From contig NZ_AP027059.1 in assembly GCF_030295325.1 (NCBI RefSeq), forward strand, positions 434,001 to 498,000: a DNA stretch of 64,000 nt, in the 5' to 3' direction. Positions 59,358-64,000 of this stretch are shown here, piece after piece. The position numbers and the translations under genes are program-made. Source of the DNA: Haliovirga abyssi (GTDB lineage Bacteria > Fusobacteriota > Fusobacteriia > Fusobacteriales > Haliovirgaceae). Below the pieces are notes generated by a model. That model made no database searches and was not told the origin of the DNA. It saw only the letters and a program-made list of their open reading frames with translations. How positions within the stretch are numbered: position 1 is the first letter of the stretch; every line of letters begins with the position of its first letter.

Positions 59358-60392
59358 TTAAATATCATCCCAGCCTTCAATTACACTTGACATATTATAA
59401 CTTGTAACAGTACTTTCAAAGAAATTAGCTTTTACATCGCCATTACCTTCACTATCTGCAATTTTTTCTAAATGTGCATAAGGATTTTTATCATATCCAT
59501 CATAAAGTGGCTTAAATCCTAAACTTTTTAATCTGAAATTAACCATATATTTAGTATATTCCTCTGTACTTTTTTTAGTTATTCCTAAAACTTCATTTCC
59601 AATTATATGATTAGTCCATTCTATTTCTTGCTTAGCAGCCATTTCAAACATATCATAAACTGTTTTCTCATCAATTATATTAGGAAATTCATCTTTTAAA
59701 GCTTTTATCATATTTTCAAAAATAACTACATGAGTTAATTCATCTCTATTAATATATCTTATTATATCAGCAGTTCCAGGCATAAGATTTCTACTAGTTA
59801 ATAGATAGAAAAAATTAAATCCATTGTAAAAATAAACGGCCTCTAATAGATAATCAGCAATTAATGCTTTGAAAAATGTAGTTTCATTAGGATTATCATG
59901 AAATTCTTGATAAATTTCAGCAATAAAACTAATTCTATTAAATAAAACCTCATTATCACGCCAAAATTCGTAAATGTCATCTCTGTTTTCTTGAGGGACA
60001 ATGCTTTCTATTATATAAGCATAACTTTGACTATGAATTGCTTCCTGATACGTTTGAATTGATAATATCAAAGTAATTTCTGGAGCTGTAATATATTCAG
60101 CTACTTTAGGAACATTATTTGTTTGAATACTATCTAAAAATACCAAAAAAGATAAAATGCCGTCATAAGCTTTTTTTTCTGGAGCAGTTAATTTTTTATA
60201 ATCTTGTCCATCAATTGTTAAATCAACTTTTTCTGGAATCCAAAAATTTTCCATCATAACTCTATAAAGTTTAGTTGCCCATGTATATTTTGTATTATTT
60301 AAATTAAAAAGATTTGTACTATTACCTTTTATTATACTTCTTTCTGTAAGATTATCATTTCCATCTGGATTAAATAATTTTTTTCTTTTCAT
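59358..60392 (-). CDS. nrdB: Class I ribonucleotide reductase, beta (radical) subunit
   Basis: A 344-residue ferritin-like protein. The metal ligands D87, E117, H120, E184, E218 and H221 are all present, and the radical tyrosine is Y124 in EAIHSQSY, so this is a tyrosyl-radical class I enzyme rather than a Tyr-less (Ic) form. The C-terminal tail binds NrdA. Radical formation needs oxygen or peroxide, which is notable for a probably anaerobic relative. Ribosome site gggagg. It lies 24 bases after nrdA. Confidence 0.95.
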   Translation of the reverse strand: MKRKKLFNPDGNDNLTERSIIKGNSTNLFNLNNTKYTWATKLYRVMMENFWIPEKVDLTIDGQDYKKLTAPEKKAYDGILSFLVFLDSIQTNNVPKVAEYITAPEITLILSIQTYQEAIHSQSYAYIIESIVPQENRDDIYEFWRDNEVLFNRISFIAEIYQEFHDNPNETTFFKALIADYLLEAVYFYNGFNFFYLLTSRNLMPGTADIIRYINRDELTHVVIFENMIKALKDEFPNIIDEKTVYDMFEMAAKQEIEWTNHIIGNEVLGITKKSTEEYTKYMVNFRLKSLGFKPLYDGYDKNPYAHLEKIADSEGNGDVKANFFESTVTSYNMSSVIEGWDDI

Positions 60393-60416
60393 TATTGTTG
60401 CCTCCCAAAAATAAAA

Positions 60417-62681
60417 TTAATTTGCACAAGAAACACATTCATTTTTTTCTGAAATATTTCCATTTTTTTGAATAGTTCTAGTATAATATATTGTTTTACA
60501 CCCAGTTTTCCAAGCTGTCATTATAGTGTCATAAATATCTTTTGCCTTTATATCTAAATTTAAATTAAATAAAAGCTCCATACTGATACCTTGATCAACC
60601 CATTTTTGAATACCAGATATAATTTTTACAACATTTTTTGGATCCATATTTTTATTTTCTTTATAAAACCAAAAATTTTCTTTTATATATGGCGGACAAA
60701 TAGGCACAGTTCCTTTAGAATTTTTATCTATATAAAATTTACTATAAATAGGCAATACACTTGGAGTACATCCTTGAATTAATGCACTGCTAGTATTTGG
60801 AGCAATAGCAATTAATTGTCCATTTCTTATTCCATATTTTTTTATGTCTTTAATTAATTCAACCCATTTATCCGAAAAATCACTATTTTCTATAAACCAT
60901 TTTTCATCTTTTCCAAATAAAATCCCTTTTGACCATTCGCTGCCATCAAATTTTTGATATTTTCCTCTTTCTTTTGCTAATTCTAAACTTCCTTCTAATA
61001 CATTATATGCTATTTTTTCAAAAATTTCATCTATAATATGTTGAGATTTTTCATAAGGTGATTTTTTTAATGCTAAATAGTCAGCTAATCCCATTGCTCC
61101 AACTCCAATAGTTCGATAAATATTATTATGTAGATTACTTTCTTCAATAGGGGAGAATGTCAAATCAATAGTATTATCCAAAATTCTAACAGCTAATTTA
61201 GCAGATGATTTTAAAATATCATCATTATCTATATTTGCAAGATTTAATGAAACTAAATTACAAGTATGAATTAATCCAGATTTGGATTCTTGTACAATTT
61301 TATCTCCATTTAAAGATATATTTTTAATTTCTGTTGGTCTGAAATTTGAAAAAGACTCTTGGCATAAGTTTCCGCTTCCAACCATTCCATCATGTTTATT
61401 AGGATTTAATTCATTTACTCTATCTTTAAAAAATAGATATGGCATTCCAGTTTCAATCATTGTTTTCATAATTTTTTTCATAAATCCTTTTGAACTTATT
61501 TTTTTAGTTAATTTTAATTCACTATTTTTTTCTAAATTTATATATGCTTTTTCAAATTTATCTCCCCATAAAATAGATAAATCAATTTTAGTTTTAGTTT
61601 TAACTTCGTGTGGATCAAATAAAGTCCAATCTTCATTTTTTTCAACTCTTTTTAAGAATAGATCAGATACAACAAGCTGTGGAAATATATCATAAGCTTT
61701 TTTTCGCTGATCTCCATTTTCAGTTTGTAAATCTAAAAAATCTTCTACATCTAAATGCCAAATATCAATAGCAGGTGTAACAGCTCCAGCTCTTTTTCCT
61801 AATTGATTAACAGCTACAGCAGTATCATTTATAATTTTAATCCATGGGACGACTCCTCCAGAAGCATTTGGAGTTTTCTTTATTGAGCTTCCTTTTGCTC
61901 TAATCCTTGAGAGATTAACTCCAACGCCACCACCATTTTTAGAAATTTGTGCAATAGAGTTTATATTATAAAAAATACTATCTAAGCTGTCATCAATAGC
62001 AGTTACAAAACAACTTGATAGATTTCCACTATTTTTTCTTAAATTAATAAGAATAGGGGTAGCTAATGAAATTTTTCTACCTGCAATAGAATTATAAACT
62101 TGTTTGGCTAAATTTAATCTATTTTCTTTTTTTTCAACAGATGCAATAAATAAAGATACAGTTAAAAAAAGCTCTTGAGGCATTTCAAATGGCTTATCTT
62201 CATCAAAAATAATATACCTATTTATCATCATATTTGCACCAGCATAATCAAAATCTAAATCATATTTTGGATTTATAAAAGTTCCTGCTGTTTCTAATTC
62301 TTCTTTTGTATAAATTTTCATTATTTTAGAATCATAAAACCCTCTTTCTACAGAATTTTTTACAAATTCATAATAATTTCCATATCCAAAAAAATCATTT
62401 TTTCTTTGATGTTGGATCTCTTTATAAAGTTCCCAAATTAAAAGACGAGCAGCAACTATTCTCCATTTAGGCATTTCTATAGATGTTAAATTTAAAGAAA
62501 TATCAATTAAAGATTTTTGAATCTCTTTTGTGGTTATTTTGTCATGATAAATTGAATTAACCTGACTTTCTATTTCTAAATAATTAATATCTTCAAAACC
62601 ATCGCAAGCCCATTTTAAAGCTTTTCTAATTTCTTTGATATCAATTTGCGATTCTATATTACTTCTATTTAATACATTCAT
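60417..62681 (-). CDS. nrdA: Class I ribonucleotide reductase, alpha (catalytic) subunit
   Basis: A 754-residue enzyme reducing ribonucleoside diphosphates. An N-terminal ATP-cone-like domain (about 1-65, shorter than usual) precedes the ten-stranded barrel. Active-site residues: C224 and C474 (redox pair), thiyl-radical C440 with E442 in GSGNLCQE, radical-transfer Y732-Y733 and the C-terminal re-reduction pair C749/C752 in NECVSCAN. All are intact. Ribosome site aaaggaggaag. The operon nrdA-nrdB is under the NrdR-type operator at 62745-62791. Confidence 0.96.
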   Translation of the reverse strand: MNVLNRSNIESQIDIKEIRKALKWACDGFEDINYLEIESQVNSIYHDKITTKEIQKSLIDISLNLTSIEMPKWRIVAARLLIWELYKEIQHQRKNDFFGYGNYYEFVKNSVERGFYDSKIMKIYTKEELETAGTFINPKYDLDFDYAGANMMINRYIIFDEDKPFEMPQELFLTVSLFIASVEKKENRLNLAKQVYNSIAGRKISLATPILINLRKNSGNLSSCFVTAIDDSLDSIFYNINSIAQISKNGGGVGVNLSRIRAKGSSIKKTPNASGGVVPWIKIINDTAVAVNQLGKRAGAVTPAIDIWHLDVEDFLDLQTENGDQRKKAYDIFPQLVVSDLFLKRVEKNEDWTLFDPHEVKTKTKIDLSILWGDKFEKAYINLEKNSELKLTKKISSKGFMKKIMKTMIETGMPYLFFKDRVNELNPNKHDGMVGSGNLCQESFSNFRPTEIKNISLNGDKIVQESKSGLIHTCNLVSLNLANIDNDDILKSSAKLAVRILDNTIDLTFSPIEESNLHNNIYRTIGVGAMGLADYLALKKSPYEKSQHIIDEIFEKIAYNVLEGSLELAKERGKYQKFDGSEWSKGILFGKDEKWFIENSDFSDKWVELIKDIKKYGIRNGQLIAIAPNTSSALIQGCTPSVLPIYSKFYIDKNSKGTVPICPPYIKENFWFYKENKNMDPKNVVKIISGIQKWVDQGISMELLFNLNLDIKAKDIYDTIMTAWKTGCKTIYYTRTIQKNGNISEKNECVSCAN

Positions 62682-62744
62682 CTTCTTCCTCCTTTTGAAA
62701 TTATAACATTTTTATAATTATTACATTATAAAAATTAAAAAAAT

Positions 62745-62760
62745 ATACTACATATAGTGG
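62745..62760. promoter_or_regulatory. NrdR box 2 of nrdAB
   Basis: Read on the minus strand, CCACTATATGTAGTAT; core CTATATGTAG fits the NrdR consensus (CwAtATaTwG) with one change. It lies just downstream of the -10. Confidence 0.8.
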
Positions 62761-62769
62761 TATGGAAAT

Positions 62770-62798
62770 ATTATACCACTTGATATAGTGTTTGTAAA
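62770..62798 (-). promoter_or_regulatory. Promoter of nrdAB
   Basis: On the minus strand TTTACA (62798-62793), 17 bases, TATAAT (62775-62770) with extended TGG. The two NrdR boxes bracket the -10. Confidence 0.85.
62776..62791. promoter_or_regulatory. NrdR box 1 of nrdAB
   Basis: Minus strand ACACTATATCAAGTGG, 13 of 16 to the NrdR consensus. Its core lies 31 bases (three helical turns) from that of box 2, the standard NrdR tandem spacing, and it fills the promoter spacer. Confidence 0.8.
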
Positions 62799-62890
62799 GA
62801 AAAAAATAAAATATAGAATTTGATAAAAAAAGAGCTTTTTTAAGTTCAATGCCATCAAGTTAAGAAAAAATATGTTTTTTTAGAGATTGA

Positions 62891-62931
62891 TTTTATTATG
62901 CTATTAGTAAACTACTAGTAGCATAATAAAA
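62891..62931. repeat. Long inverted repeat in the nrdA-purL divergent region
   Basis: TTTTATTATGCTATTAGTA (62891-62909) is complementary to TACTAGTAGCATAATAAAA (62913-62931) apart from a two-base bulge. No T-run follows, so it is not a plain terminator; cruciform or protein site possible. Other parts of this 416-base spacer outside the promoters show nothing recognisable. Confidence 0.5.
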
Positions 62932-62979
62932 CGGTTAAATTTGAACTATAATAAATATACAATATATTGCTATTTATAA

Positions 62980-63008
62980 TTGAAAAAAAATATGAAATAA
63001 GATATAAT
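62980..63008 (+). promoter_or_regulatory. Promoter of purL
   Basis: TTGAAA (62980-62985), 17 bases, TATAAT (63003-63008). The leader is about 80 bases. No purine-riboswitch core was found in it. Confidence 0.75.
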
Positions 63009-63097
63009 GTAGAAAATATTAGAAATCTAAATATTAGAATTAATTTAAATAAAAAAACGTAAAGTTTAACTATAAAAAATATTAATTAGGAGGAAAA

Positions 63098-64000
63098 ATG
63101 AACAACTTTAGAATTTTCGTTGAGAAAAAAGATGAGTTTAGGATTGAGTCTCAAAGTCTTTTAAGTGACTTAAAAGAAAATTTACAAATTCAATCTTTAA
63201 ATAATTTAAGATTGATTAATATTTATGAGGTTTTTGATATTAGTGATGAAGATTTATCAAAAGCAAAACAGTTTGTTTTTTCAGAACCTGCAACGGATAT
63301 TATTTTTGATTCTATCGACCTTTCAGAAGAAAATTACTTTTCTACAGAGTATTTACCAGGACAATTTGACCAAAGATCAGATTCAGCTATGCAATGTTTA
63401 AAGCTTCTTATTCCGGAAAACAGAAGCACAATAAAAAGTGGAAAACTAATTATACTTGAAGGGAATTTATCAAAAGAAGAAATTCAGAAAATAAAAGATT
63501 ATTATATCAATCCTGTTGAATCAAGAGAAAAAGATCTGTCTTTAGATCCAATAGAAGAAGATATAAATGCTCCTTTTGAAGTTGAAATTCATACAAATTT
63601 TATTAATTTAACATCTGAAGAACTTGAGTCATTTAGAATTCAAAATGGGCTAGCTATGAGTTTTAAGGATATTGAATTTGTTCAAAACTATTTTAAAAAT
63701 GAAGAAAAAAGAGATCCTAGCGAAACAGAGATAAAAGTGCTGGATACATATTGGTCTGATCATTGTAGACATACGACTTTTGAAACAGAAATTAAAAATG
63801 TTATTTTTCCAAAAGGAAATTTTAATGAAGTTTTACAAAATACATATAATGAATATCTAAAATCAAGAGAATTTGCACATGGCAGTAAAAAACCAATGTG
63901 TTTAATGGATATGGCAACTATTTCTGCAAGGGAACAAAGGAAATTAGGTGTTCTTGATGACCTTGAAATAAGTGATGAAGTAAACGCATGCAGCGTAAGA
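63098..64000 (+). CDS. purL: Phosphoribosylformylglycinamidine synthase (3' end outside window)
   Basis: The frame is open from ATG 63098 (ribosome site aggagga) to the window edge, 301 codons. The N-terminus (NNFRIFVEKKDEFRIESQSLLSDLKENLQI) and DTYWSDHCRHTTFETEI (about 222-238) match the long single-chain PurL of Clostridia and Fusobacteria (about 1200 residues, with a C-terminal glutaminase domain). DxYWSDHCRH is the family signature. It catalyses the glutamine-dependent FGAR to FGAM step of purine synthesis. The ATP and glutaminase domains lie beyond the edge. Confidence 0.93.
   Translation, partial: MNNFRIFVEKKDEFRIESQSLLSDLKENLQIQSLNNLRLINIYEVFDISDEDLSKAKQFVFSEPATDIIFDSIDLSEENYFSTEYLPGQFDQRSDSAMQCLKLLIPENRSTIKSGKLIILEGNLSKEEIQKIKDYYINPVESREKDLSLDPIEEDINAPFEVEIHTNFINLTSEELESFRIQNGLAMSFKDIEFVQNYFKNEEKRDPSETEIKVLDTYWSDHCRHTTFETEIKNVIFPKGNFNEVLQNTYNEYLKSREFAHGSKKPMCLMDMATISAREQRKLGVLDDLEISDEVNACSVR

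Noticed and set aside
61282-61695. 137-codon plus-strand ORF opposite nrdA
   Set aside because: Lies wholly within the conserved nrdA frame; shadow.
63009-63097. Purine riboswitch before purL
   Set aside because: The conserved core strings of the aptamer are absent and the leader is only about 80 bases of AT-rich sequence.
1-64000. tRNA or rRNA genes
   Set aside because: No G+C-rich cloverleaf-like segment with a TTCGA/TTCAA loop and CCA-type end was seen in any spacer.

Overview
The window is very AT-rich DNA (roughly a quarter G+C by eye) with nearly all genes on the plus strand. Gene content points to a Gram-negative, diderm bacterium: two LPS heptosyltransferases with heptose epimerase HldD, an outer-membrane-type FecR protein and several lipoproteins. 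Low G+C and Firmicute-like features (PheB, YaaR, long PurL, a LysC with an internal start, phosphate boxes of the TTTACA type) together suggest a Fusobacteriota-like organism. That assignment is inference from content, not from a marker-gene search.

Layout. 1-3.7 kb: a 5'-truncated CHASE2 adenylate cyclase and a secreted FecR/beta-barrel protein. 4.1-4.4 kb: a small STAS-like protein. 4.5-19.4 kb: a nitrogen/aspartate-family block, in order hom, a threonine-synthase-like pseudoenzyme, an Lrp regulator, an aminotransferase, lysC, asd, pheB, a biotin-dependent carboxyltransferase (oadA/pycB type) and gltB-gltD. These supply oxaloacetate, glutamate, aspartate, aspartate semialdehyde and homoserine. 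19.4-25.3 kb: a decayed ORF, an S41 protease-like lipoprotein, a second lipoprotein, a membrane-anchored EEP-fold hydrolase and small proteins. 25.4-29.6 kb: a leader peptide plus terminator ahead of a heterodimeric ABC exporter, arranged like bmrB-bmrCD. 29.6-36.9 kb: the phosphate regulon pstS / pstC-pstA-pstB-phoU-phoB-phoR, with two matching four-repeat Pho boxes. 36.9-38.8 kb: an ArsR-CDF efflux-ArsC operon behind a perfect operator. 39.3-41.9 kb: an AAA ATPase/PD-(D/E)XK protein and an Rpn-family nuclease, an accessory pair flanked by repeats. 42.3-45.9 kb: chromate transporter, hydroxyacid dehydrogenase, DUF512 Fe-S protein. 46-50.5 kb: a signalling cassette (diguanylate cyclase, two cyclic-nucleotide-binding proteins, histidine kinase). 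50.5-54.9 kb: LPS and envelope genes with rpmB on the minus strand. 54.9-58.3 kb: pilT, pilC, a YaaR protein and a ferredoxin-like protein. 58.4-62.7 kb, minus strand: a Crp/Fnr regulator and class I ribonucleotide reductase nrdA-nrdB under a two-box NrdR operator. 63.1 kb to the end: the start of purL.

The most striking non-genic signal is a family of about ten ~105-bp palindromic elements. Most are bounded by TTA and have GGAACG/CGTTCC ends. They occur in both orientations, sit only between genes, and exist as full-length and internally deleted forms. At 38.9 kb one copy is inserted in the loop of another, and removing it restores the interrupted copy. This is direct sequence evidence of past transposition of a MITE-like element with no transposase in view. 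Four other intergenic inverted repeats of different families lie at 32.9, 43.5, 54.0 and 59.1 kb; the first lies inside the pst operon.
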